Positions 35,004 to 47,408 of a stretch of DNA of 64,000 nt are shown here, in pieces. Source of the stretch: Rhexocercosporidium sp. MPI-PUGE-AT-0058 (taxonomy: Eukaryota > Ascomycota > Leotiomycetes > Helotiales). Made by a program: the position numbers and the translations under genes. The stretch covers positions 248,001-312,000 of the forward strand of contig JAGTJL010000018.1 of NCBI GenBank assembly GCA_020746875.1, in the 5' to 3' direction. Every line of letters starts with the position of its first letter. Position 1 is the stretch's first letter. Below the pieces are notes generated by a model, which ran no database searches, was not told the origin of the DNA, and worked only from the letters and a program-made list of their open reading frames with translations.

Positions 35004-38000
35004 ATGGATCTGTTTCGCGTTCGCCTGAACTGCATCGACCATTACCAGTCGACGCCGTCCAAATACGATCCTCTCCTTCGAAGTGACATCAAACCTTCTC
35101 AAATATCCAAAGAGCCAAAGGTGCCTGTGATTAGAGTCTTTGGAGCAACGGAAACAGGCCAGAAAGTCTGCGCTCACATCCATGGTGCATTCCCGTATCT
35201 CTACATAGAGTACAACGGAAGTCTCATCCAAGATGAAGGTAGGTCGCTCAGATTTTAGTTAAATTCCACTGTTAACAAAGACTAGTCGGAGCCTACATAC
35301 ATCGTCTGCATCTGTCTATTGACTATGCTCTCGCCGTCAGCTATCGGCGCAACATGTACGATGGAAATGCAAAGTTTGTGGCCCGCATTACTCTGGTCAA
35401 AGGCATTCCGTTCTACGGATTTCACGTTGGCTACCGCTTCTACCTGAAGATTTACATGTTGAATCCGATGTACATGACACGGCTTGCGGATCTCTTACGC
35501 CAAGGTGCCATCATGAGAAAAGTGTTTCAACCGTATGAAGCACATCTTCAGTACCTATTGCAATGGATGGCAGACTACAACTTGTATGGCTGTGGTTACA
35601 TTGACTGCTCAAAGGTTACCTTTCGAGGCCCAGTCCCAGATCATGATGAGATTGACAACTTGTCTCATCTTTGGCATGACCGTTCAATTCCTGCCGAGCT
35701 GGTCACTGATGAGTCGATTCTCCCCAGAGTCAGCCACTGTTCCTTGGAAGTGGACATCTGCGTTCAAAATATCATGAATCGACAGGACATCAAACCACGA
35801 CCTTTGCATCATGACTTCATCGAGCGTCTTAATCCTCTTGCTCCAGACGAGAAACTGGTTCACAGCATGGCTGGCCTATGGAAAGATGAAACTCGGCGAC
35901 GAAAATCCCGGATGACGAACCCAACTCCTGGCTCTAGTCCTTTCCCAGCAGATGTCATGATATCAATGTCTGCGGATTCTAGAAACTCTCAAGCAGGTGG
36001 ATGGATTCACGAAGAAGAATATCGGGAAAAGATTAGCTCCCTCATCTCTGAGGAGAGGAACAAGAGCGACGGTGCAAAGATCTCCTTTGGGGCGTTCGTA
36101 AAGCCAGCACAGTTTGAGTCCTCTGTCAAGACGAGTTTAGAAGCTGTTGAAGATCTCTATCCAGAAAACCTCCGGCCTGCTCTAGGCTTAACTCCGGGTA
36201 CTGGGGTGGATGGCGCCACTTATGATATGGACGATAAAGAAGTCCGAGAAGTTGACGAAGGAAGGATCAAAGGTCTCGTCGACGAAGACGATGACTTTCC
36301 TTATGATTCTGATGAAGAGGTAACGCGAGAAATGGAGCTATCTCAGCGGAAGCAAGGGGATCATGCGGAAGAGAAACACCTTGACTCAAGAGATACTCAA
36401 CAGGCTGAGCACGAGGTTGATGACGAGTCTCGACCCGGTGGGGATCTTTACGGCGATCAATTTCTTGATCCTCTTGATGCCGATTTTCGATTGGACTCGA
36501 CACGCTCATCCGAGCTTCCTTCAAGAGATTCGAATTCGATCGCTATCAAGGCATCTCCAGACAGTGCAAACCGAATAATCCCCGAGAGCTCCGAAGATCA
36601 CTCAATCCTTTCTCTCAGCAAGGATTTGAAGCGCACAGAATCTCCACATAGCCTGGAAAGTGAGAATGGTAGCGACCAAAAGCGTCGAAGAATCTCATAT
36701 GGCCCGTGTGGCGACGCAATGGCCAACGATCCAGTCGACTCTGGGAGCTTTTACAGCATTGCCAGCCAGATGAAGCATCCAGATCTAGCAGATAGCGAAA
36801 AGAGACTCTCCCGTGCAAAGCAGGCGGAGCAGTCGACAAAAGATGCTCGCAGCGTAGCTCGAATACGTGGGCCAAATCTGTCCCAGGAATCTCTCAAAGC
36901 AGAAAGCTCCCAGCCACAATCTTTGGGATTTCCTGTTGTCAAGGACCCATACGACCCCAACACAATCTCAAGATTGAGTCAAAAGTCGCAAGGTAGCTTT
37001 TCAGGCAAGCAAAAGCATGTATCTTTTGACCCACTTCTACCTCTGGTCTTAGAGCCAGGGCAAAATTCACTGAGCACAACATTGCAGTCCGGCACAAGTC
37101 AATTCTCTACACCAATGTCAGCTATCTTAAAAAATATGGAAAAACGGTATGGAAAGCCACCGAATGGGCGAAGCTATGTGTTCGCTACACCACCAGCTTC
37201 AAGTCAATACGTTGAATCCACCATGCAGTCATTTAACCTCCCTCCCATGATATACCAAGACGCCTACTACAGCGACGAACTTGATGTTCCCGATCGTGCA
37301 AGAGAATGGGCGGGTAGGGAGTTCAAATTAGAGAGCTTGACCGTACCATTTCTGCCAGAGTTTGATCCCACAGCTACTTCAGACGCAGTTCGGGGCGAGA
37401 AGCCAAATTTTCTACCGGATAGGGTCAATCAGGAGAGACGGTATCGAGAACAGCGACAAAATTGTGGACTTCGCAGCTGGACCATCGCCGATCCACCGCC
37501 GACTTACAATGAAGTAGCTGAATGGGGACAGGACGATCGCCTGAAGAAACAGAAGCACGCCGAAAATGAGATTTCAAAGGCAAAATCCGACGAAGTTGCC
37601 CGTACGAATGCCAAATTATCCCAAATTGATGGTCCTACCCAGAAGAACAAACATGGCTTCAAGTACACACAAGATCAAAAATCCACCAGTGTCACGCATG
37701 AAGCTCAGTACATGAGTACCATGAGTTTGGAGGTCCATATCAATACAAGAGGAAGTCTAGTGCCGAACCCTGAAGAAGACGAGATCCAGTGTCTCTTCTG
37801 GTGCTTACAGTCAGACGAGGAGGGCCTCCAGAGGAACGGATCAGCAGCTGGGACATACGTCGGGGCTGTTGTTCTCTCAGACGATGACAAAATGGCCCAG
37901 AGAATTGCCCGACAAGTTTCCATCGATATTCAAGAAGAGTCTTCGGAATTAGATCTTATGGTCCGCATGGTTGAAATCGTACGCAACTTCGACCCTGATA

Positions 38001-40261
38001 TCCTAACAGGCTATGAAGTACACGGTGGGTCTTGGGGCTACCTGATTGAGCGCGCACGCCTGAAGTACGACTACAATTTGTGCGACGAGTTCTCACGGAT
38101 GAAAGCACAGTCGCATGGAAGGTTCGGCAAAGACAACGACAAATGGGGATTCAATAACACCTCAACCATCCGAGTTACTGGCAGACATATGATCAATATT
38201 TGGCGAGCTATGCGAAGCGAGCTCAACCTTTTGCAATACACAATGGAGAATGTCGCTTTCCACCTCCTCCACCGCCGCATACCTCACTTCACCTGGGCTG
38301 ACTTGACCAGCTGGTACACCAATGGAAAGCCAAGGGATCTAGCGAAGGTTGTCAACCACTATGTCACAAGGGTTCAGCTAGACCTGGAATTGCTTGAGCA
38401 GAATGAATTGATTCCCAGGACCAGCGAACAGGCCCGTCTGCTAGGAGTCGACTTCTTCTCGGTATTCTCTCGTGGCTCGCAATTCAAGGTTGAATCTCTC
38501 ATGTTCCGTATTGCAAAGCCAGAGAATTTTCTTCTCGTTTCGCCAAGCAGGAAGCAAGTAGGTGGTCAGAATGCCTTGGAATGTCTACCCCTGGTCATGG
38601 AGCCCCAGAGCGCATTTTACACAAGCCCCTTGTTAGTCTTGGACTTTCAAAGTCTATACCCAAGTGTCATGATTGCGTACAATTACTGCTACTCTACATT
38701 CCTCGGCAGAGTCGTGAACTGGCGCGGGACAAACAAGATGGGCTTCACAGAATACAAACGCCAGCAACGGTTACTCGAATTGCTGAAGGACCACGTCAAC
38801 ATCTCTCCAAACGGAATCATGTACACGAAGCCAGAAATACGCAAATCTCTTCTTGCTAAGATGTTGGGAGAGATTCTTGAAACTCGAGTCATGGTAAAAA
38901 GTGGAATGAAAGTGGACAAGGACGACAAAGCACTTCAGCGGCTGCTCAATAATAGGCAACTGGCACTCAAGCTGATTGCAAATGTCACCTACGGATATAC
39001 TTCTGCTTCTTTCTCGGGACGGATGCCGTGTTCCGAGATTGCAGACAGCATTGTCCAAACCGGCCGCGAGACTCTCGAAAAGGCCATTGCTCTCATCCAT
39101 TCTGTCAAAAGATGGGGTGCAGAAGTTGTCTATGGAGATACGGACAGTCTGTTTGTCTATTTGAAAGGCCGGACCAAAGACCAAGCATTCGACATTGGCG
39201 AAGAGATTGCAAAAACCGTCACGAACATGAATCCGCGACCCGTGAAGCTCAAATTTGAGAAAGTGTACTTGCCATGCGTTCTTCTGGCAAAGAAGCGTTA
39301 CGTGGGTTTCAAGTACGAAAGCAGAAATCAAGTGGAGCCTGACTTTGATGCAAAAGGTATCGAAACAGTTCGGCGAGATGGCACACCTGCAGAGCAAAAG
39401 ATCGAAGAGAAGGCACTCAAGATTCTCTTTCGAACGTCTGATCTCAGCAGGGTGAAAAGCTACTTCCAGCAGGAGTGCGAGAAGATCATGAAAGGATCTG
39501 TGTCCGTCCAGGACTTCTGCTTCGCTAGGGAAGTCAAACTGGGAACATATAGCGACAAGGGCCCACCGCCACCCGGGGCTCTCATAAGTACAAAACGCAT
39601 GTTGGAAGATGCTCGAGCAGAGCCCCAGTACGGAGAACGTGTCCCATATGTTGTCATCACAGGAGCCCCAGGAGCTAGACTCATCGACCGATGTGTTGCT
39701 CCGGAAGAACTCCTTGAGAACGAGCATAGTGAGCTTGATGCCGAATATTACATATCAAAGAACCTTATCCCTCCTTTGGAGAGGATATTCAACCTCGTCG
39801 GGGCTAATGTTCGGAACTGGTATGATGAGATGCCAAAAGTACAGCGAATTCGTCGAGTCGATGCCAATCTCCAGCTTCAGGGGCTGTCAAAAGAGCTGGC
39901 AATCAATAAGAAGACTCTCGAATCTTACATGAGGTCATCTTCCTGTCTGGTTTGCAAGGAGAAGCTGGAATCCGAAGGATCCATCTGTCCAAAGTGCCTA
40001 GCAGATAAGCCCACGACGTTGCTGAAGTTGAGGGGCAGACTGAATAGCGCAGAGAGGAAATTCATGGACCTCCAGACGATATGCCAAGGATGCTCAAGGA
40101 TCTCACCCCTGGATGAGGTGCGATGCGACAGCAAGGATTGCCCGGTGTTCTACACAAGGACTAGGCAGAAGGCGAGGCTGAAGACAGAACGGTCGGTGGT
40201 AGAGCCCGTAATGAAAGAGCTAGCAGGACTAATAGTACGATTGGAAGATCTGGAGTGGTAA
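35004..40261 (+). CDS. REV3: DNA polymerase zeta catalytic subunit REV3
   Basis: Two exons (35004-35238, 35286-40261; 47-nt intron) give 1,736 residues. The N-terminal domain (IRVFGATETGQKVCAHIHG, LYIEYNG) is that of B-family Rev3. A long disordered middle (roughly residues 220-780) follows. The polymerase has the exonuclease-like domain (MVEIVRNFDPDILTGYEVHG), motif A LDFQSLYPSVMIAYNY, motif B LIANVTYGYTSASFSGRMPC and motif C YGDTDSLFVY. The C-terminus has the two cysteine clusters, CLVCKE..CPKCLA and CQGC..CDSKDCP; the second binds the 4Fe-4S cluster and Rev7/Pol31 partners in known Rev3 proteins. Pol zeta extends mismatched ends in translesion synthesis and causes most induced mutations. 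All catalytic motifs are intact. Confidence 0.97.
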
Positions 40262-40959
40262 ATAAGAGAAGGAATTGGGTTTGGAAGCGGTATTTGAGTC
40301 CCTGGAGAGATGGGTTCTATTCTGCATCGATGGAGGGGCAGTGGGAGGGGTTCTTTGGGATACGGTGCAAGATTTGATGTGTCCTTGAAAATGCTTTGTG
40401 AACAAATTCACGATTCTAACGAGTATGGATATTAAACATCGAGCACGAATTGTCTAGTGCATCCTACTTCACATGTGAATCGACCGCTCTTCTCGAGGTA
40501 CATGGGATACACATTTTGAAGAACCCGAAAGTGAAAAACCCGTGAGATACATAGATAGATTGTTAGGCACAAGATCCGGCAGTGACTCAATTAATACAGA
40601 TTTGTCCCTGCAATCAATTTGCCTTCTAATCACTTCCATGGGACAACATGCAATAAATATTATCTCGAGTCCAAGGCGCATCGCAGTCATTGGTTTCAAC
40701 CGGAGCGGCACCAAGCCAAAGCCGAGCAGCCAGTGAGACGAGGCAAGGCAAGGCAGCCTGACAGTCCATACAAGTAACTAAGTATTCACAACCTTGCTCG
40801 ACCAGAACTTACTACTGTATACTGTACTCGCAGCTTTCTGCAACCTTCCAATTCACTCCGTCATTGGCTTCCAGCACTCAACTGTCTGGAGTTCTTCTTC
40901 CATATTAATGTTCCCTCTCCAGCTTCGAACAGCTATCATTTGATAGTCGCTGTGCCAGT
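40262..40959. other. Intergenic region
   Basis: Between REV3 and the SMP-domain gene. No gene seen. CT-rich sequence near 40850-40935 probably belongs to the downstream promoter. Confidence 0.4.
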
Positions 40960-43890
40960 ATGGGCGGTCTGCTTGGCCTTCTCATCGTGTACTTGCTTGG
41001 TGGCCTCACATTTCTCCCAATCTGCCTTCTTGGAGTCCTACTTCACGCCTACCTCACATTTCCTGTCCGCGACGATACTGCATACCAAGAAAACGAGGGG
41101 GGGTCGATTGTACAACCTGGTGACGATGTTGATGCCATCAAACGGGCGCAGAAGACACTGGGGGAGAAGTTCCAGCCGCGAGACAGCCATGAAGCAGAGG
41201 TAGCTGCTGGATATTTTGCCGTCTCGAGGACCTATGTTCCAGGTGGTGTAGGGGCCCTTCCGCCAGAGAGGACAACTCCTACAGGATCCACGACGGTGTC
41301 TGCCCCGAGTCCCAGTGTCTACCAGACCATGTACAGGAGTATCTTCGACAGGAAACCAGTCAACAGCCCCATCGAAAACAAAGGCCCGAAACGAGGGAAC
41401 AATGTGTTTTATGTGGTTCTAAGGTAGCCTCAGGTATCTGGTATTTGGTTTTTGGACAATGGCTAATACATGCGCAGACATGGCCACCTAATGCTGTTTG
41501 ATGATGACGAGCAACTCGAAGTTCGACATGTCGTTTCCTTGGCTCACCACAAAGTCAGCATATACTCTGGAGGAGATGAGACGCCGGAAGGAGAGCTATT
41601 CATAAAGCGGAATGCGCTCTGCCTGTCGAGGAGGACGGATGTGGGGGAGATCACACCAGATGGCAAGGCTTCGAAACCATTCTTCCTCTTCTCGGAGAAC
41701 TGTTCCGAGAAGGAGGACTTCTATTTCGCACTCCTACGGAATCAAGAAAGGAAACCCGATGCCAAATACAACCCTCCAATCCCGTTACAATACGATGTAA
41801 AAGATATCATTACGCTGGTGCAGAGGCTACATTCGTCAGAGGAGCATCTACAAACGCGCTGGGTCAATGCTGTGATAGGAAGAATCTTCTTGGCCTTGTA
41901 CAAAACTCCGGAGGTTGAGAACTTCGTGAGGGCCAAGATCACCAAGAAGATCTCCAGGGTCAAGACACCTTCATTCTTGTCCAAGATTTCACTACGACAT
42001 ATAGACATGGGTGAGGCTGCCCCAGTCATTACGAACCCCCGGCTCAAGGACTTGACTGTGGATGGAGAATTGGTCGTAGAGGCTGATGTCAAATACTCTG
42101 GGAATTTCCGAATCGAGGTTGCAGCTACTGCTCGTATCGATCTCGGGTCCCGATTCAAGGCGAGAGAGGTTAATCTTCTGCTTGCGGTTGTGTTGAAGAG
42201 AATCGAGGGTCACATGCTGGTTCGTATCAAGCCTCCGCCATCGAATCGACTCTGGATGTCTTTCCAGACCATGCCGAAGATAGACATGAGCATTGAGCCA
42301 ATTGTCAGCTCCAGACAGATCACATATACCTTGATTCTGCGGCAAATCGAAAACCGTATCAAAGAGGTGGTCGCAGAGAGTCTGGTTTTCCCAAACTGGG
42401 ATGATTCTCCATTTTACAACAGCGAGGACAAACTTTGGAGAGGAGGGATATGGACTGACGATAGACCAACAGGTCATCCCGTGGATGCCCAAACTGCCGC
42501 CGCTCAAGAAGGCAATGTAGATGAAGTGGAGCATCTAGATACCGAAAGCAACGAAGCTATCATGGCTCTGCCGCAGGTAGAGAAAAGTATATCTTCCCCA
42601 CTTGTCGATGCATCTCCTCCGAGCACAGCTTATTCACGCAAATCTACCAAATCGTCTTTCAATCTCTCTAATTCAAGTCTGAATGGTTCATCTACGGGCA
42701 TTGATGTCCGATCTTCTGGTGCCGAGAAGCCAAGAGCGCTTCGATCAGGCTCCTTTGCAAGTGCCTCATCACCGATCGTCAGCACCGATGTAGTAAATGC
42801 CGATGCCATTAAGCCTTCTTCACCTCCAGAGCATAACCACGCCATGACGGCTATTGCGGCTCTTTCTCATAACAATTCGCCTATCCACACCCCGGTCGGG
42901 TCTCCCTCACGGCCTTCTCGAACGGAGAAGCCTGGAAGTCAATCGTCCGTGTCCTCAAAGACATCATTTCAATCTGACTCGGAGAAGGACATGAAGAATG
43001 AGTTAACACCTCAACCTTCCACCAACCTCCCGGAAATCAGCAACCATTCCGATCCGAGCTACCCTCCCAGTCCAGCGAGCATGAGTGCTCCGTCGTTCAA
43101 ATCTGAAGCTCCTTCTGCAAGATCTTTTGGCTCCTTCGGCCATGATCCAAGGCGTGAGAACTCAACTTCGTCATCAACCAAATCTTCTACGGCGGCTGAG
43201 ACCAAGAGAATATCTCTGGCAGCTGTGACAAACGCTGCTGCGACAGCCAAGAAATGGGGATGGAATGCCTTACAGCGAAATGGAGATAAGAACGATATTT
43301 CTTCGGAAGAAACACCTGCTCGACCGCTCGTGATGGGCCGGGGGCAACCTCTCCCTCCTCCCGGCGTGCCTCTTCCGCGCCCAGACAAAAGAACAAAGAC
43401 TGCTCCAATACCTGTCCCGAAAAGGAAACCCATCCCACCTCCAGACCTTCCTCCGAAACCTAGTGATCCCGCCTCTGATATCAATTCATTCCAAAGCCAG
43501 AAACATGCTGTTGCTCCGCCTCCCCTACCGAAACGGAGGAGCAGAGAAAGTGAGAAGTCGATCAATAGCTCTGCAGATGATGGTCTTCTCGTTGTTGAGG
43601 CACCAGCTGCAGATTCTGAACCCACAACACCCATGACTGAGAACGGACCCACATACATGCAACCGTGGGTTGATGATTTTGACGAAGCCACGGAAGAGGA
43701 AGTTCCCGAACCAATTCCCGAACCTATACACAGCGCAACGCCCCCTAGGCTGCCAAAAAGGAGACAGCCGCACCGAGTGCTATCAAGCAGTCCAGAAGAG
43801 GACGGGCATAAATTACCATCTTGGATGGCAGCTCAGGAAGAAGAGGCTAGGGCGAAGAGCACATTCGTGGATGAGGATGCTGGCCTATAA
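40960..43890 (+). CDS. SMP-domain lipid-transfer protein of the NVJ2/TEX2 type
   Basis: Two exons (40960-41423, 41478-43890) give 958 residues. The N-terminus has a hydrophobic ER anchor (LLGLLIVYLLGGLTFLPICL). A PH-like region follows (VFYVVLR, HGHLMLFDDDEQLEVRHVVS, GELFIKRNALCLS), then the SMP/synaptotagmin-like lipid-binding domain (WVNAVIGRIFLALYKTPEVE, PVITNPRLKDLTVDGELVVE, NRLWMSFQTMPKIDMSIEPI). The C-terminal third is disordered and Ser/Pro-rich with proline motifs (PPPDLPPKP). NVJ2 sits at nucleus-vacuole or ER-Golgi contacts and moves ceramide in yeast; the role here is by homology. The symbol is left blank because orthology is not tested. Confidence 0.85.
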
Positions 43891-44345
43891 CATATCATGA
43901 AATTGGGCTATGAATGGCTGATGGGAAAGCAGCTGGTAGACGTACATATTGGGAAAGGGCGTCCGGTTTGGGTAATGTCAACTTCATGGCGACATTGAAT
44001 ACGGTGTTGAGGAAGTGGGAAGGCATTTGGGGAGTTGGACATGAGGAACCGGCAACATTATGGGCATAGGAAGCGAGGAGATCTTGATAGAAATCGATTG
44101 GTTCTCCAAGTGCAGCGTAGAACTCCTTAATGTGTGAGAATATGGCATTGCACCCGCAGATGAAAGTCCGAACCTCAAATTCCCTGCATCAATTACTCAA
44201 TGCCAAGTCTCCATTTTCTTCCTCAGCATCGTCCAGTATTCACAACGAATATATCAACAAAAAATCCTCACTCACTATTCCCCATATTTCATTGCTCAGC
44301 CACTCAGGACTAACGCCTCGTGACTCAAGATTCATGAAATAAATT

Positions 44346-44695
44346 GCAATGGTATTCCAGAGCATGTGATCTGTCCCCCGATTCGGTCCTTGTACGTGAA
44401 AGAAAAGCAGACGTTCTCCTCAGTCTGAAGGACATACACGGAGCTTCTGTGGAATTGGCCATCTTGAGAGATCTGGCACCTCAAAAGGCCTCTGTATATG
44501 TTTTACTTGGACGAATGCATGGCTTGGCGGGTGATAAGGGGAAGGCGGTTGAGAATTACACACTTGCTCTCAGTCTAAATCCGCAGGTAAATACCTCTCT
44601 AGCATCATCATGTCTGAATAAATGCTAACAAAATACAGGCAAGTCAATTCATAGGATCAGAAATCCAGTCCCTCGAGGATGAGGACAGGTTGTAG
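44346..44695 (+). pseudogene. C-terminal fragment of APC3/CDC27 (TPR protein)
   Basis: Two exons (about 44346-44586 and 44640-44695) encode tetratricopeptide repeats: YSRACDLSPDSVLV, LLSLKDIHGASVELAILRDL, VYVLLGRMHGLAGDKGKAVE, LALSLNPQ, then ASQFIGSEIQSLEDEDRL and a stop. This order and the final intron match the C-terminus of Cdc27/Nuc2, a scaffold of the anaphase-promoting complex. The preceding sequence shows none of the many upstream TPRs, and there is an in-frame stop immediately before (AAATAA). It is therefore a partial duplicate; the intact gene must be elsewhere. Confidence 0.65.
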
Positions 44696-44819
44696 ATAAG
44701 GACTTGATATTCCGATCACGAAATCACGAAAATTGGGAAAGTCACTCCGATTTCTGTTGAGATGAAGTGCAGTATAACAAATGGCATTTTAAATGGCTTC
44801 CACAACGTCTTCTGATGCC

Positions 44820-45532
44820 TTAACGAGCGTAGTCCATGATGGGATTCATGGAAAATGCTTGAATGTCACGGCTTGTCCCGAGAGCGATGCAGGTAATGAT
44901 CGCGTCATGTCTTGGCAGAAGCCTGAGGCATCGTGGCTCAAGCCGTGGCTTTTTGCCCCTTGCTGCAAGTTTGAAGGCCTCATTTTCCCACTGCTTACGA
45001 TTCTGTGTTCCAGGCACCTGTCCACTCCTGGCATCTGGTGCAGCGTTGAGGTTCGAGGCTTCATGGCCCTTTGGAGTCCTTGCTTCGTGTTGATGAGAGA
45101 CCGCTTGACAAGGACATCTTCGTAGCTGACCAGAGCTGTGTGCTGTGGACGCAGCTGTATTTGTAGAGCCACAGTATCCAACCAACAAGCGGTTCCTCGA
45201 GAGTTATGTCTAGCTGAAGTCTCATTGTGACAGTAATCTAGTAGATATGATATCGGCGAAGCAGTTCGACAAGACTTGATATGTTGTTCGTACAACCATC
45301 GTTTTTTGGTCTCGTCTAATTCGCATTCCAGGTCGATGACGGTGTCTTCCAGTCCAGCCTTGCTTCGCCATGAGGGAACTTTACTTTTGGATAGAAGCAA
45401 GGGCCTGGATACGCCCCATGTTTTACCACCCTTATCTCGCATTCCCCAGATCTCAGGGGTCTTCTGCGACGTCAACCAATACCATGGGCAATAAACGATC
45501 CAAGCTCCTCCCAACCGAAAAGGTCTGAGCAC
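44820..45532 (-). CDS. Hypothetical protein, unrecognised
   Basis: An open minus-strand frame of about 228 codons without a known domain. It contains SRPLLLSKSKVPSWRSKAGL, a short charged helix LECELDETKKRWLYEQHIK and several Cys. Overlapping open frames on both strands make coding doubtful. Confidence 0.25.
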
Positions 45533-45963
45533 AACTCACATCTCTGTTTCCCCTCAACATATCTATCGCCTTGCTCTCAGTCTCAGCCGTTGGTTTGCTT
45601 TTTCACTAAGCAAGGGTCAAAATCGATCGACATCGCATAACGCTTCCATCATTTGCCTGACCGGTTCAAGCCTTCGAGTGTGACGAGAGACATCCTGCTT
45701 ACTTTTGCACAAGGTCCAGATCGCGTTTTCTTAATCATGAGATGGCCGAGTTCAAGCTATATGACAAGGCAACAGAAGGAGGCACTATGCATACGCCTGC
45801 CTTTTCGTTCGCAATTAGGTTCCCTCTCCGAGTTCATCCTTCCCTCGCATTTTAGGACCTCCTGCAGGGCACCCGGACATCGCACCCGCCTTCGCTCAAT
45901 CGTTACTTCCAGCGGTCTTTCGACGAGCAATCCGGATTGTTCTCATCTATTTCATTCCGAGAA

Positions 45964-47097
45964 ATGGGTGTATTGGTCCCATCACTGGTGCTCTCCCTTT
46001 GCGCAGTATGTGTGACCGGAGCCAAGCTTTACAAGCTTGCCTGGCGGCACTATCAGGGGGACTACAACATGCGAATTGATGTTGGCCTGAGTTGCTTACT
46101 CTTGGTTATCAACGCACTCCTCGTGGTGTTTTCTATTGTGCGAGTAGAGATTGCCCTAGAGTTTCTTCTCTCGCTAGCCAATGGGGCTTTGATTCTCTAC
46201 CAAGTGAGTTGCCTAGCTCTTCGAGAGGCTGGGCTAACCAGCGCTTCTCACTTTAGTTCATGTGGGCGTGGGAGTTTTCGTTCTTTGACCTTGGACTTCG
46301 CAAGTTCATGGCAGTAACGCAAATGCTCTGTGTTATCGCGGTGTGCATACTCTCTCCAGTGTTGCCATACGTATTGAAGAAGTACTACAAGGCGTCGCAT
46401 ATTGCAGGTCTTTGTTTCTTCGCCATGGAGTACGTTTTGCTATTCGTTTTCTATGCGCATGTTTTTCATGTATCTTATTGCAAACCAAAGAACGGCAGGC
46501 GAGGGGACACAGACAAAATTCACGACATTGTTATGTTCAATATGGTTCTCAGCTCCTGCGCTTTCATTGTTGCTATTCCTTCTCTGGTTCTGTATGCGGA
46601 AGAAGTAGTTGACTTTGAGCTATCTCTCTGGGTGAGTTGCCTCTTTACCAATCCTGAATATCCGCTGAAAAGACGTGAAGATAAAATATGGGGTCGCTGC
46701 TGTATGGTATGTGCGATGGGTATTTCTGCAATATACATCAAAGGACAACTTCGACTTGCTATGGTTTTGGCGATGGCTCAAATGTACTGCAGCCAGAGCA
46801 GACTCGGGAATACCAAGCGTCGCGACAAATGAACCGTTACGCAAAGGATCAATCACGTTTCAACCTACAGCCACCAATGCAAATTCAAAAACTCCAAACT
46901 TTACAACGAATGAAGCACCACGTATGGGATCGGAAGTCACATTTCCATCGTCGGCCCACCAAGATATGCCGAGCCATCCTTTGAAGCCCAATCGCGACAA
47001 TATATACCTGGAATCTGGTCATGGAGCTGGTCCCTCTCCAGTGCTGGAACGGTGGGAAGCGTTCGGAGATACTGTTGGCAAGAGTCCAAGGCATTGA
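45964..47097 (+). CDS. Multi-pass membrane protein, fungal, unknown function
   Basis: Three exons (45964-46203, 46257-46631, 46681-47097) give 343 residues with exact junctions. I count about seven hydrophobic segments: VPSLVLSLCAVCVTGA, VGLSCLLLVINALLVVF, LEFLLSLANGALILYQ, MLCVIAVCILSPVLPYV, AGLCFFAMEYVLLFVFYAHV, NMVLSSCAFIVAIPSLVLYA, and a weaker one, VAAVWYVRWVFLQYT. A polar Asn/Thr-rich C-terminal tail follows. Exon 1 could start 27 nt upstream. Seven membrane spans suggest a receptor-like or DUF-type membrane protein, but I recognise no family motif. Beyond its stop lies a segment duplicated at 58.4 kb. Confidence 0.65.
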
Positions 47098-47137
47098 GAT
47101 CCTTTCATTGTGAAGTCAGGGATACCTCAAAAGTGCG

Positions 47138-47408
47138 CACATCCATGGGATGCAGACCAAAGAGCAACCTCACAGCTGGCTGGCGATGATACTTGTTACA
47201 GAGGAGAACATTGTGCCCCATCTACATGCACTGATTTTGACGATTCTGGTCTTCTTGGCACTCCATGACCTCTTTTTCGTCGTCGGATATCTGGTGCTTA
47301 TGTAGTTTGGGGTGGTATGCGACATTTATTACTAGCCTTCTGAAACAGCTCAAGCATTAAAGTTTCAAGTCTTCCTTTCCCATCAAATAGAAATATCACT
47401 CTCTTATC
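47138..47408 (+). repeat. Segment duplicated at 58366-58598
   Basis: Starts CACATCCATGGGATGCAGAC and runs nearly 190 nt with only scattered differences from the second copy. After a gap it matches again at TCAAATAGAAATATCACTCT. Both copies are in the same orientation and can be read as a hydrophobic C-terminus (WLAMILVTE..LHALILTILVFLAL here). Here it lies past the stop of the membrane gene. Confidence 0.8.

Noticed and set aside
36267..39727. Several open frames opposite or out of frame with REV3, up to 318 codons
   Set aside because: REV3 is intact with all catalytic motifs; these are shadows of its codon use.
43059..43691. 210-codon Gly/Leu-rich frame antisense to the SMP-domain gene
   Set aside because: It is the complement of a Ser/Pro-rich disordered region and has no independent support.
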